A stretch of DNA of 5,750 nucleotides from Cyanobacteria bacterium HKST-UBA02. Lineage in GTDB: Bacteria > Cyanobacteriota > Vampirovibrionia > Obscuribacterales > Obscuribacteraceae. Position numbers and translations under genes: made by a program. Where the stretch lies: positions 1-5,750 of the forward strand of contig JAGQHH010000339.1 of the NCBI GenBank assembly GCA_020431945.1. Reading direction: 5' to 3'. This document shows positions 1 to 5,750 of this stretch, piece by piece; position 1 is the stretch's first letter; every line of letters starts with the position of its first letter. The notes below the pieces were generated by a model. It had not been told where the DNA came from, did no database searches, and saw only the letters and a program-made list of their open reading frames with translations.

Positions 1-236
1 CGCAGATGACCAAAATCTCTATTTTTAAAATAAGCCTTAATAAATTCCGGTGTAATAACCCATGGCCGGAGGGTATCCAACTCTTCATTTGCCCTAATAT
101 ATGGTAGCCTCTGCAACACATACATCCAATACCAAAAAGGCTCGTGTCCGTTTGCTTTTGCAGATTCCGTAATACTATAAATAGAAGCAGTGGCATCCGC
201 ACCACGCGGGCTTCCTCTGGTTGATTTTGTAGAAAT
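1..236 (-). pseudogene. IS66-family transposase, C-terminal remnant (N-terminus missing, runs off left edge)
   Basis: Reading the minus strand from 236 down to 3 gives 78 stop-free codons. They contain SPRGADATASIYSITESAKA followed by NGHEPFWYWMYVLQRLP and then EELDTLRPW. This matches the well-known C-terminal signature of IS66 transposases: a G-A-x-A-x-A-x-x-YS-x-x-E-x-AK-x-NG helix, a YL/YW-x-x-VL-x-RLP segment and a final L-x-PW. IS66 transposases are DDE enzymes of roughly 500 residues, so the catalytic part is absent. There is no start codon or upstream transposase sequence: the frame opens directly after the stop codon of the bestrophin gene (239-237), which leaves an N-terminally truncated, presumably inactive remnant. 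The tail after LRPW continues about 19 codons to the edge, so its true end and the element's terminal repeat are not visible. The DNA is AT-rich (about 32% GC in 1-60, 48% in 61-120), unlike the centre of the window. The family call is firm; the exact junction, somewhere near 205-236, is inferred. Confidence 0.85.
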
Positions 237-1136
237 TTATCCTATTATGCTGGCAATTTCATCAACATTTTTTTCTATAGTTGCACAGATATCATCGAGT
301 GGCAAATGGCTCAAATTACTAAAAGAGAAAGGGTTCTGCAATTCCTTACCAATCTGATCGAGTGATAACAAAGCATAAGCAACAACCATGGTAACAAAGG
401 GTGTAAGCCATAAAACTTTTGGAATAAGACCGAATGGCAAAAGAAGTAAAAAAATCAATATAAATCGACTGAGTTTTACAGCATAAACAAAAGGAAGCGG
501 TGTTTTTAAAATTCTCTCACACATGCCAATATAATTAATTAAAAGTAGCCTCTCTTCATGAAGGAGTTTATGTTGAAAAGAATTTATCCAGCTCTTTTTC
601 TCCGCTTCTTGAAAACAACGGGTCAGTTCAACATGAATGTAGTTGGGAATATGCTGCCATTTTTTTAAACTCTCTTTGTCTAGTAACAACCTCCGCAAAT
701 CTTCACCTGGTTTTTCATTACGCAGAGCATCCATACAGGCATAGGGAAAAGCTTTAAGATAAGCAAAAATTTCTTCACCGAGTTTCCTGTCAGAACTCAA
801 AACTGTCCTTGACATTATCGCCAGATTTCTTGACTGATTAACAATGCCACCCCATACTTTTCTAGCCTCCCACCAGCGATCATAACCTGCATTGGTGCGC
901 AGTACGAGGAGCACCGCCAGAGCGGCACCGACCAGCTCGTAGGGAGCGACTTCCAGGCGCAGGTGCCATTTCCACTGCTGTTCGGCAAAAGAAGCGGCAT
1001 AGAGAATCAGAGTCGAGAAAACTCCCACAGCCAGGACGTTCGGAAGTACATGGGGAGTGATGGAGCCATGGATGGCAAAGGCATGTTTCCAGAAGTCCTG
1101 GAACGGATGAGGCTTTTCATGGACGATTTTGCTCAT
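237..1136 (-). CDS. Bestrophin-family (UPF0187/YneE-type) ion channel
   Basis: This is a complete 299-residue membrane protein of the bacterial bestrophin family, close to the usual ~290-305 residues. Family members form pentameric channels in the cytoplasmic membrane; eukaryotic ones conduct chloride, and characterised bacterial ones may prefer cations. Visible signatures are a hydrophobic segment at about 30-50, another at 64-80 running into the hallmark RTNAGYDRWWEARKVWG (80-96), NQSRNLA (100-106), CERILKTPLPFVYAV (206-220), a hydrophobic region at 222-260, and the C-terminal IGKELQNPF (262-270) and LPLDDICATIE (278-288). The ATG at 1136 is preceded at 4 bases by AGGTGA, which overlaps the stop codon of the upstream MscS gene, so the two are probably co-translated. 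The oddity is composition: codons 1-80 are GC-rich (68% in 901-960) while the distal part is AT-rich (30-40% in most lines). The switch falls in or just after the conserved motif. The reading frame is intact throughout. The family is certain; ion selectivity cannot be read from this sequence. Confidence 0.93.
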   Translation of the reverse strand: MSKIVHEKPHPFQDFWKHAFAIHGSITPHVLPNVLAVGVFSTLILYAASFAEQQWKWHLRLEVAPYELVGAALAVLLVLRTNAGYDRWWEARKVWGGIVNQSRNLAIMSRTVLSSDRKLGEEIFAYLKAFPYACMDALRNEKPGEDLRRLLLDKESLKKWQHIPNYIHVELTRCFQEAEKKSWINSFQHKLLHEERLLLINYIGMCERILKTPLPFVYAVKLSRFILIFLLLLPFGLIPKVLWLTPFVTMVVAYALLSLDQIGKELQNPFSFSNLSHLPLDDICATIEKNVDEIASIIG

Positions 1137-1140
1137 ATAC

Positions 1141-1146
1141 TCACCT
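1141..1146 (-). promoter_or_regulatory. Ribosome binding site of the bestrophin gene, overlapping the MscS stop codon
   Basis: On the minus strand AGGTGA lies 4 bases before the ATG at 1136. Its last three bases are the TGA stop of the MscS gene. The site supports the chosen bestrophin start and suggests translational coupling between the two channel genes. Confidence 0.6.
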
Positions 1147-2313
1147 GCTCGCCGGTGGCACGAAAAGTTCGGGATTGCCTTCGGGCAATGCCTCTACATA
1201 GACGGACTGGCTCGGGAAGGCGAAGGCGCTTCCGGCTCCTTCAACGATCTCCTTCACCTTGCAGGCGAGACGCTCTTTGATTTCCAGCCATTCTCCCCAG
1301 TTGGTGGTGCGGGTGAAACAGTAGAGCATGATGTCTATCGAGGAGTCGCTGAACGAGTCGATTCTTATAAAAGTCGAGACCTCGTCAGGAGGGGCGAACT
1401 CGTCGCTTTCATGGATGTACTTTTCGAGGCCGTCCCGGATCTTCCGGAGCTGTTCCACTGTCGCTCCATATTCGATACCGATGGTCCAGTAGATACGGCG
1501 GTGGGTCATCTGGGTGAAATTGGTGACAGCATTGTCGGCGAGCTTGGAATTGGGCACGAAAACCGGAGCCTTATCGAATCGTCTGATCATAGTCGATCGG
1601 AAGCCGATATCTTCCACGGTGCCTTCTACAATGCCGTCCACTTTGATCCAGTCGCCGGGGTGGAAACGCTTCTCGGCAATCACCAGAAGCCCGCCGATGA
1701 GGTTCTTGAACATGTCCTGGGCGCCCAGAGCAACAGCCACGCCGAACAGCCCGAGACCGGCCACAAGCGGGCCTACCCTGATACCCCAGGTCTCGAGCAC
1801 CGCCGCCGAGCCGACCAGAATCAGGGCCATCTTGATTGCTTTGATGAGCCATTGCACCATGGCCGGTGTGAACAGTCTCTCCAGCTTTTTCATCAGGAAG
1901 CTGAGAGGATCGACTACCCGTACCAGGGCCCAGAAGATATTGAAAGTCACCAGGGTCATGATGGCATGATCGCCCAGCTTGTCCACGTCGCCCCGGAGAT
2001 GAAGATAATCCAGGGCGAAAAAGACGCCCAGCACTACCGGGATGAATCTGATCGGGTCCTCCAGGGAGTCCAGGACGCGGTCATCGAGCTCGGTCTCGCT
2101 CTTCGAGACCCATTTGCGCAGAGTCTTGAGGACCAGACTGGTGAAGAGGGACCGGAATGCCATAAAGGCTACGAAGATGGCCAGGGAGGTGAGTATCCTC
2201 CCGACATCCACACCCATGAAACCGTGGGTCCAGATATGGGTGACGATTTTCCAGAACCGGTGAATCTTGACTTGTAGATCGTGCATGGCGGCCAGTAACC
2301 ATATAACATGCAC
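1141..2313 (-). CDS. MscS-family mechanosensitive ion channel
   Basis: This encodes a small-conductance mechanosensitive channel of 390 residues, somewhat longer than E. coli MscS (286). Such channels form membrane heptamers that open under membrane tension and release solutes during osmotic downshock. Hydrophobic segments lie at about 38-60, 88-105, 115-136 and 155-177. They are followed by the glycine/alanine-rich pore helix GPLVAGLGLFGVAVALGAQD (181-200) and the diagnostic FKNLIGGLLVIAEKRFHPGD (202-221). Next come the beta domain with IVEGTVEDIGFRSTMIR (228-244) and FVPNSKLAD (252-260), and the alpha/beta cytoplasmic domain to about 373. The extra N-terminal helices relative to E. coli MscS are common in the wider family. 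The start is uncertain. The full frame opens with GTG at 2313, 10 bases after the upstream stop; an in-frame ATG at 2286 is the alternative, and neither has a good Shine-Dalgarno sequence. It lies between the secreted protein gene and the bestrophin gene, probably in one transcript. Confidence 0.93.
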   Translation of the reverse strand: MHVIWLLAAMHDLQVKIHRFWKIVTHIWTHGFMGVDVGRILTSLAIFVAFMAFRSLFTSLVLKTLRKWVSKSETELDDRVLDSLEDPIRFIPVVLGVFFALDYLHLRGDVDKLGDHAIMTLVTFNIFWALVRVVDPLSFLMKKLERLFTPAMVQWLIKAIKMALILVGSAAVLETWGIRVGPLVAGLGLFGVAVALGAQDMFKNLIGGLLVIAEKRFHPGDWIKVDGIVEGTVEDIGFRSTMIRRFDKAPVFVPNSKLADNAVTNFTQMTHRRIYWTIGIEYGATVEQLRKIRDGLEKYIHESDEFAPPDEVSTFIRIDSFSDSSIDIMLYCFTRTTNWGEWLEIKERLACKVKEIVEGAGSAFAFPSQSVYVEALPEGNPELFVPPASR

Positions 2314-2323
2314 GCCTGATAAT

Positions 2324-3073
2324 TCAATACTGGTCGAGCCAGTAGCGGTAGAGCGGAAATCCGTGATCGTCGGTGAGTCCCGTGGATTGCAGCCAGCCCC
2401 GGGGCGAGCCGGGCTCGCGCCCGTGAAATATGAAATTGCCCGGCGCTATCCGGAGCGGTTCTACGAAAACCATGCAGGGATCGGCGACGAAACCGCGCCA
2501 GTAGCGGGACACCGAGCGCGAGAGTTGCACCCATTGCGGATGGCTGGGCATCGGTCTTTTGTCGAACCAGAGAAGGCTCATATTGTGATAGGGTGCCACC
2601 ATGGAGTCGTTGGTATAGGCGTGGGCGGGCAACCAGGGCGGGCGGACGACTGGTCCGTAATTCTTTGGCTCTTTGATACCGAGAATGGATTTGAGAAGTC
2701 CGCTTCCTTTTCCTTTCTTCTCGCTTTCACCTTCCAGTTTGGTAAAGTCGGCGCCCCCTTTGAGAACCGGACCCTGACCCTGGTTCTGAATAGAACTCTG
2801 GTTCTCGTTCAAATATTGCCCCGGTATCACTGGCGGTGCATAGGGAGGTGCATAAGGAGGCGCTGCGGGGGGAGCTACAAAAGTCCCTTCGCTGCCCGGA
2901 ACAGGGCTCTCGAACTCCCTGGGGACGCCCTGGTTGGCGGGCTGGTTCATCGAAGTTTCTTGCGATATTCCTTGCGATAATTCTTGCGACGGCTCCTGCC
3001 CGATGGCGGGCATGGCGTGAAGAGCCGCGATAAGAGCCAGAGAGGCTGCCAGTATATTGAGACTTGCGGACAT
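2324..3073 (-). CDS. Secreted protein of unknown function, Gln/Pro-rich N-terminal half
   Basis: I do not recognise a family for this 249-residue protein. It starts with a probable Sec signal peptide: a hydrophobic stretch at residues 4-20 (LNILAASLALIAALHA) with likely cleavage near AIG/QEP (25-26). The mature protein begins with a Q/S/E-rich stretch made of SQEL, SQGI and SQET units (29-40). A proline-rich segment PPAAPPYAPPYAPP (68-81), an N/Q-rich stretch (88-100) and a lysine/glycine-rich linker (118-125) follow. The C-terminal part (about 139-249) looks folded and is rich in Trp, Tyr and Pro (RPPWLPAHAY, WVQLSRSVSRYWRGF, PLYRYWLDQY). The layout suggests an exported protein with a disordered spacer and one C-terminal domain, perhaps acting in the periplasm or envelope. 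It is the first gene of the probable minus-strand operon, ending 10 bases before the MscS start. The ATG at 3073 gives an immediate signal peptide but has no clear Shine-Dalgarno sequence. Confidence 0.7.
   Translation of the reverse strand: MSASLNILAASLALIAALHAMPAIGQEPSQELSQGISQETSMNQPANQGVPREFESPVPGSEGTFVAPPAAPPYAPPYAPPVIPGQYLNENQSSIQNQGQGPVLKGGADFTKLEGESEKKGKGSGLLKSILGIKEPKNYGPVVRPPWLPAHAYTNDSMVAPYHNMSLLWFDKRPMPSHPQWVQLSRSVSRYWRGFVADPCMVFVEPLRIAPGNFIFHGREPGSPRGWLQSTGLTDDHGFPLYRYWLDQY
2835..2858 (-). repeat. 12-bp tandem repeat (2 units) encoding APPY-type units
   Basis: On the plus strand ggtgcataggga (2835-2846) is followed directly by ggtgcataagga (2847-2858), differing at one base; the next 12 bases are a more degenerate copy. 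In the minus-strand gene it encodes the YAPPYAPP segment of the proline-rich region. The 12-base unit keeps the reading frame. Confidence 0.75.
2954..2989 (-). repeat. 12-bp tandem repeat (3 units) encoding SQ[E/G]x units
   Basis: Three adjacent plus-strand units are agtttcttgcga, tattccttgcga and taattcttgcga, with most differences in the first positions of the unit. On the minus strand they encode SQEL, SQGI and SQET just behind the predicted signal peptide. The length is a multiple of three, so gain or loss of a unit would keep the frame. Confidence 0.75.
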
Positions 3074-3158
3074 TTATTTCATTGACGGTGCTATTTAACA
3101 TTTCTTACCCCCGGGCGCGCTAAAATCACCTTTTCGTGCTTTTCAAGGAGGATCTCCG
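3074..3158. promoter_or_regulatory. Divergent intergenic region, promoters for both operons expected
   Basis: These 85 bases lie between the oppositely oriented signal-peptide protein gene and the TPR gene, so promoters for both directions should be here or just inside the genes. Plus-strand candidates are TTAACA (3095-3100, one mismatch from the -35 consensus) and TAAAAT (3121-3126, one mismatch from the -10 consensus). Their 20-base spacing is longer than the ideal 17. The region is AT-rich on the left and has a GC-rich core (3107-3120, ccccccgggcgcgc-like). I see no convincing -10/-35 pair for the minus strand and no clear operator palindrome. The role is inferred mainly from gene arrangement. 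Confidence 0.4.
3146..3151 (+). promoter_or_regulatory. Strong Shine-Dalgarno sequence of the TPR gene
   Basis: AGGAGG lies 7 bases before the ATG at 3159, a consensus match at ideal spacing. It fixes the start of the TPR protein and suggests efficient translation. No other gene in the window has such a strong site. Confidence 0.85.
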
Positions 3159-5072
3159 ATGATATCCCGGACGTCGAAAAGAGTTGTCGAGCTTGCCTCG
3201 ACGGTTACCCTGTCGATGTTGATCGCCAGCATCGCCCAGCCCGGCTGGGCTCAAGTGCCGCTTCCCGGCTCCGGGACCTCCTATCAGGCCGACGACGCGC
3301 CGGCTCCCAGGAAGCCCAGCGTGCTCACCGGCAAAGTGATGACCGACATCGGCGCGGCGGAGAAACAGCTCGCCAAGGGCAATTTTGCCGAAGCGGAAGA
3401 GCTCTTTCGAGAGATACTCGTGAGCACCCCCGCGGACCAGACTGCCATGGTCGGTCTGGGAACGGCGCTGGCCAAACAGTTCAAGCTCGACGGAGCCGAC
3501 GAGATGTTCGATCGGGTCCTGGCCAGAGACCCCAATAATGCCCTGGCTTTTGCCGGCAAGGCAACGGTCATCCTCAATCGCCTGCAGTCCAGCAATCAGA
3601 CCATTCGCTCGAACAGAGAATCATTCTTGAATCAGGCTGAGACATTCGCCCAGCAGGCGGTGCGTCTCGCTCCGGCCAACGGCGAATCTCATTTCGTCCT
3701 GGGTCGGGTTTTCCAGGAGAAAGGCAATACCGAGACCGCCACAAGCGAGTTCCGCACCGCCATCCAGCTCGACCCCGATCACTCTTATGCTTATTCGGCC
3801 CTTGGCGACCTGATGCTCAAGAAAGGCAGCCTGGCCGAAGCCGAGACCAATTTCAGCCAGGCCGTCAATCTCAACTCGGGTAATTCCGGGGCGCACTTCG
3901 GTCTGGGCTCTACCTATTTGGCGCTGGGCAAAGTCGACGATGCCATCAAAGAGCTGAACACTTCTCTCTATCAATTCCCCAATAGCTGGCCAGCTCGAAT
4001 GAAGCTCGGCGAGGCTTATCAAAAGCAGGGCAATGAAGTGGCGGCTCTCAAAGAGTATCGCCAGTCGATCATGATCAAGCCCGAGAATCCCGATCCTTAC
4101 ATGAAGATCGCCTCGATCAGAGAAGGCCGGGGGGATCTCGAACTGGCTCTTGCCGAGCTCAAGTCCGGTCTTTCGCAGATGCCCTATAACCTGGATCTCA
4201 GGCAGCATATCGCCGATCTCAACTTGAAGCTCGAAAAGGCCGACGAGGCGATCAAGGCCTACCGGACCCTTCTCGATATGAGCCCAAACGACAACCAGGC
4301 TGTTAAAGGACTCAGCCAGGCGCTCTATGTGAAGGCTCAGAAAGCCGCTGTCGGGGCTCTTCTAGCCAGCAACGACTATGAGACCGCCCTCAAGGATCTC
4401 TCAGAGGCGATCAAGCTTCGTCCGGACGATATGGAATTGCGTCTGGCCCAGGCCAAGCTCATGAGCCTGGCCGGCACCAAACCCGATATCAGCAAGCTGG
4501 GCGAGCCCCAGAACGACGGTGAGAAGCTCGCCTATGCCGAAGCTCTCATGGCGCAGGGAGAGTTCAAAAAGGCTTCTCAGTATATGGCGGACGTGGTTCA
4601 GGATCTCAATGATCCCAAGCAGTGCTTTGCTGTCGCCGACGTGGCGGTGCTCATGAAAGACCTGGACAATGCCGAGGCGGCTTTCAAAAAAGCCCGCCAG
4701 CTCTCGGGCAATCCCGATCGTGTCGAGCGTGGACTCGACGGGATCGAGAAGCTCAGATCTTCCGCCAAGGATGATGTAAAAGTCGCCAATGAGCTGAGCA
4801 AGAAGAATCAGTGGGACGGAGCGGTGGATCGTTTTCGCCATGCGGTCTCGGTCAATCCTACCCTCGCCGATGCCCGCTATGGTCTGGCCAACGCCCTGGA
4901 GCGCATGAAAAAGCCAAGCTCCAGCGATCTCAACGAGGCTGCTCTCCAGTACGAGAACTATCTATCCCTCGATCCTCAGCTCCCGGAGAAAGATGCTAAA
5001 AAGCTCTCGGAGAAGATCGAGAAACTGAAAGACAAGGCAGCCAAGCAGGCGCAGAAAGAAAATAAGCTATGA
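3159..5072 (+). CDS. Exported TPR-repeat protein
   Basis: This 637-residue protein is built almost entirely of tetratricopeptide repeats, helix-turn-helix units that act as protein-binding scaffolds. Residues 1-31 look like a Sec signal peptide: basic SRTSKR, a hydrophobic core at about 11-26 and probable cleavage at GWA/QV. A short Pro/Gly-rich linker follows (33-56). Clear 34-residue repeats with the W/L-G-Y-A-F-A-P pattern start near 59, 93, 175, 208, 242, 276, 310, 344 and 536; examples are SHFVLGRVFQEKGNTETATS (177-196) and AYSALGDLMLKKGSLAEAET (211-230). Less regular helical repeats fill about 378-535 and 570-606. The tail (609-637) is lysine-rich, charged and helical. It overlaps the next gene by 4 bases (ATGA), so the two products are probably made together. 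TPR folds do not define a specific function; an envelope assembly or scaffold role is only an inference. The fold is certain and the signal peptide likely, with no lipobox cysteine, so it is not a lipoprotein. Confidence 0.9.
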   Translation: MISRTSKRVVELASTVTLSMLIASIAQPGWAQVPLPGSGTSYQADDAPAPRKPSVLTGKVMTDIGAAEKQLAKGNFAEAEELFREILVSTPADQTAMVGLGTALAKQFKLDGADEMFDRVLARDPNNALAFAGKATVILNRLQSSNQTIRSNRESFLNQAETFAQQAVRLAPANGESHFVLGRVFQEKGNTETATSEFRTAIQLDPDHSYAYSALGDLMLKKGSLAEAETNFSQAVNLNSGNSGAHFGLGSTYLALGKVDDAIKELNTSLYQFPNSWPARMKLGEAYQKQGNEVAALKEYRQSIMIKPENPDPYMKIASIREGRGDLELALAELKSGLSQMPYNLDLRQHIADLNLKLEKADEAIKAYRTLLDMSPNDNQAVKGLSQALYVKAQKAAVGALLASNDYETALKDLSEAIKLRPDDMELRLAQAKLMSLAGTKPDISKLGEPQNDGEKLAYAEALMAQGEFKKASQYMADVVQDLNDPKQCFAVADVAVLMKDLDNAEAAFKKARQLSGNPDRVERGLDGIEKLRSSAKDDVKVANELSKKNQWDGAVDRFRHAVSVNPTLADARYGLANALERMKKPSSSDLNEAALQYENYLSLDPQLPEKDAKKLSEKIEKLKDKAAKQAQKENKL

Positions 5073-5750
5073 AGGCAGGCACCGGCTACCCTCTGGCTTC
5101 GCCACTGTTCATGGTGATGGATGATCCGATCCTTCATCAGTTCATCACTTATCTGGCAGTGAAGAAGAACGAGCAGGAGTCCGAGCCTGAAGCAGCCACC
5201 CGCATCGAGCTCTCTTCGGAGTTTATCGCCTCGGTGCGGGAGTCTTTTCAAAAGCATATTCTCGATGGTGAGCGTCACCTCCACGTGCTCGCTCATCTTC
5301 TCGCCTCCGTCTTTCTCAAAGGTGACTTCGAGCTCTACAGCAATGTCATCGGGCTTCTTCCCGATGACGACGAGCGACCTTTTCTCCTGCGCGAGCGGAT
5401 CACCAGGGGGACTCTCTTTTCGGTAACCGACATCGATCTCGGTCGGACGGTACTGGATAACTTCCGCTATCAGCAAGACGGACAGTGGGTGCCCCTGATG
5501 CTCTCTGCGAACTTCGTCGAGTATATTCCGGTGGCCAGACCGCCCAGCGGAGTGAATCGTCTCACCAGCCGGGTCAAGGCTGAAGAAGAGCTGGTCAACA
5601 AGCTCGCCGACGAGCTTTTCTCCATCGACGAGTTGATCACCAGGGACAAACAACTGCGCAAATACAGCAAGTTCATCAAGGATGTTTTCGGCATCAAAAT
5701 AGTCTGCGAGGATGAGGCCACCTGCTGGCACATCGACGAGGAGCTTCACA
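5069..5750 (+). CDS. Partial protein with a probable RelA/SpoT-like nucleotidyltransferase domain (runs off right edge)
   Basis: The frame starts with ATG at 5069 inside the stop of the TPR gene (ATGA overlap) and stays open for 227 codons to the window edge. There is no strong Shine-Dalgarno sequence, so translation probably depends on the upstream gene. Residues 1-160 match no family I know; they are soluble, with acidic and leucine-rich helices (for example HLHVLAHLLASVFLKGDFEL, 70-89). From about 160 the sequence resembles the start of RelA/SpoT (p)ppGpp-synthetase-type domains. NRLTSRVK (163-170) fits the R-x-K substrate-binding stretch, EEELVNKL (172-179) fits the 'eSi..Kl' helix, and IKDVFGIKIVCEDE (203-216) fits 'i-D-l-x-G-I-R-I-v', where D205 would be the metal-binding aspartate. 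The second catalytic glutamate and the rest of the domain lie beyond the edge, so activity cannot be judged. No signal peptide is seen, so a cytoplasmic location is likely. The gene is well supported; the domain call is moderate and rests on motif pattern alone. Confidence 0.75.
   Translation, partial: MKAGTGYPLASPLFMVMDDPILHQFITYLAVKKNEQESEPEAATRIELSSEFIASVRESFQKHILDGERHLHVLAHLLASVFLKGDFELYSNVIGLLPDDDERPFLLRERITRGTLFSVTDIDLGRTVLDNFRYQQDGQWVPLMLSANFVEYIPVARPPSGVNRLTSRVKAEEELVNKLADELFSIDELITRDKQLRKYSKFIKDVFGIKIVCEDEATCWHIDEELH

Noticed and set aside
1129..2277. A 382-codon open frame on the plus strand, antisense to the MscS gene
   Set aside because: The opposite strand encodes unmistakable MscS pore and beta-domain motifs. 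The plus-strand translation is rich in His, Glu and Asp without a recognisable domain, as expected for the complement of GC-rich coding DNA.
2267..2980. A 237-codon plus-strand frame antisense to the secreted protein gene
   Set aside because: It begins inside the MscS coding region and shows no domain or signal peptide. The minus-strand reading has a signal peptide, frame-preserving repeats and fits the operon spacing. Since the minus-strand protein is itself unrecognised, this choice is less certain than the others.
3082..3087. TTGACG as a plus-strand -35 box
   Set aside because: At 16-18 bases downstream there is only TTACCC-like sequence, and the better -10 candidate TAAAAT is 33 bases away, so no convincing promoter pair forms.
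3621..4208. A 195-codon minus-strand frame inside the TPR gene
   Set aside because: It lies wholly inside the clear TPR repeats on the plus strand and shows no motif; repetitive GC-rich genes often have long open antisense frames.
3159..5072. TPR periodicity as a DNA-level tandem repeat
   Set aside because: The 102-base period follows from the 34-residue protein repeat. The units differ widely at the nucleotide level, so it is not a recent DNA duplication.
4976..5749. A 257-codon minus-strand frame opposite the last gene
   Set aside because: It would end inside the TPR gene. The plus-strand frame has an ATGA overlap with the TPR gene and RelA/SpoT-like motifs, whereas the minus-strand translation looks like a complement shadow.

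Overview
The window reads as chromosomal DNA of a Gram-negative-type bacterium, since two genes carry N-terminal Sec-type signal peptides and two others encode membrane channels. No gene here fixes the phylum. Most of the window (about 900 to 5750) is GC-rich, about 58-72% in the 60-base lines I counted by hand. The left end (1 to about 860) is clearly AT-rich, mostly 30-40%, so two DNA sources appear to meet inside the window.

Left end, minus strand: positions 1-236 hold the C-terminal end of an IS66-family transposase with no N-terminal part. It lies directly behind, and in the same frame as, the stop codon of a complete bestrophin-family channel gene (237-1136). That gene changes base composition abruptly near its conserved RTNAGYDRWWEAR motif: the first ~80 codons look like the rest of the window and the other ~220 look like the AT-rich block.

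Centre, minus strand: a probable three-gene operon is read from about 3073 down to 237. It encodes a secreted low-complexity protein of unknown function, an MscS-type mechanosensitive channel and the bestrophin. The gaps between genes are 10 and 4 bases, and the bestrophin ribosome binding site overlaps the MscS stop codon. Two different ion channels in one transcript suggest a role in osmotic or ionic homeostasis.

Right half, plus strand: an 85-base divergent intergenic region (3074-3158) separates that operon from a second one. The second starts with a 637-residue exported TPR-repeat protein that has a strong Shine-Dalgarno sequence. It overlaps by 4 bases (ATGA) a gene that runs off the right edge. 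The visible 227 residues of this last gene end in what looks like the start of a RelA/SpoT-type nucleotidyltransferase domain, behind an N-terminal region I do not recognise. This TPR plus RelA/SpoT-like pair, and the mosaic bestrophin next to the IS66 remnant, are the two points most worth following up.
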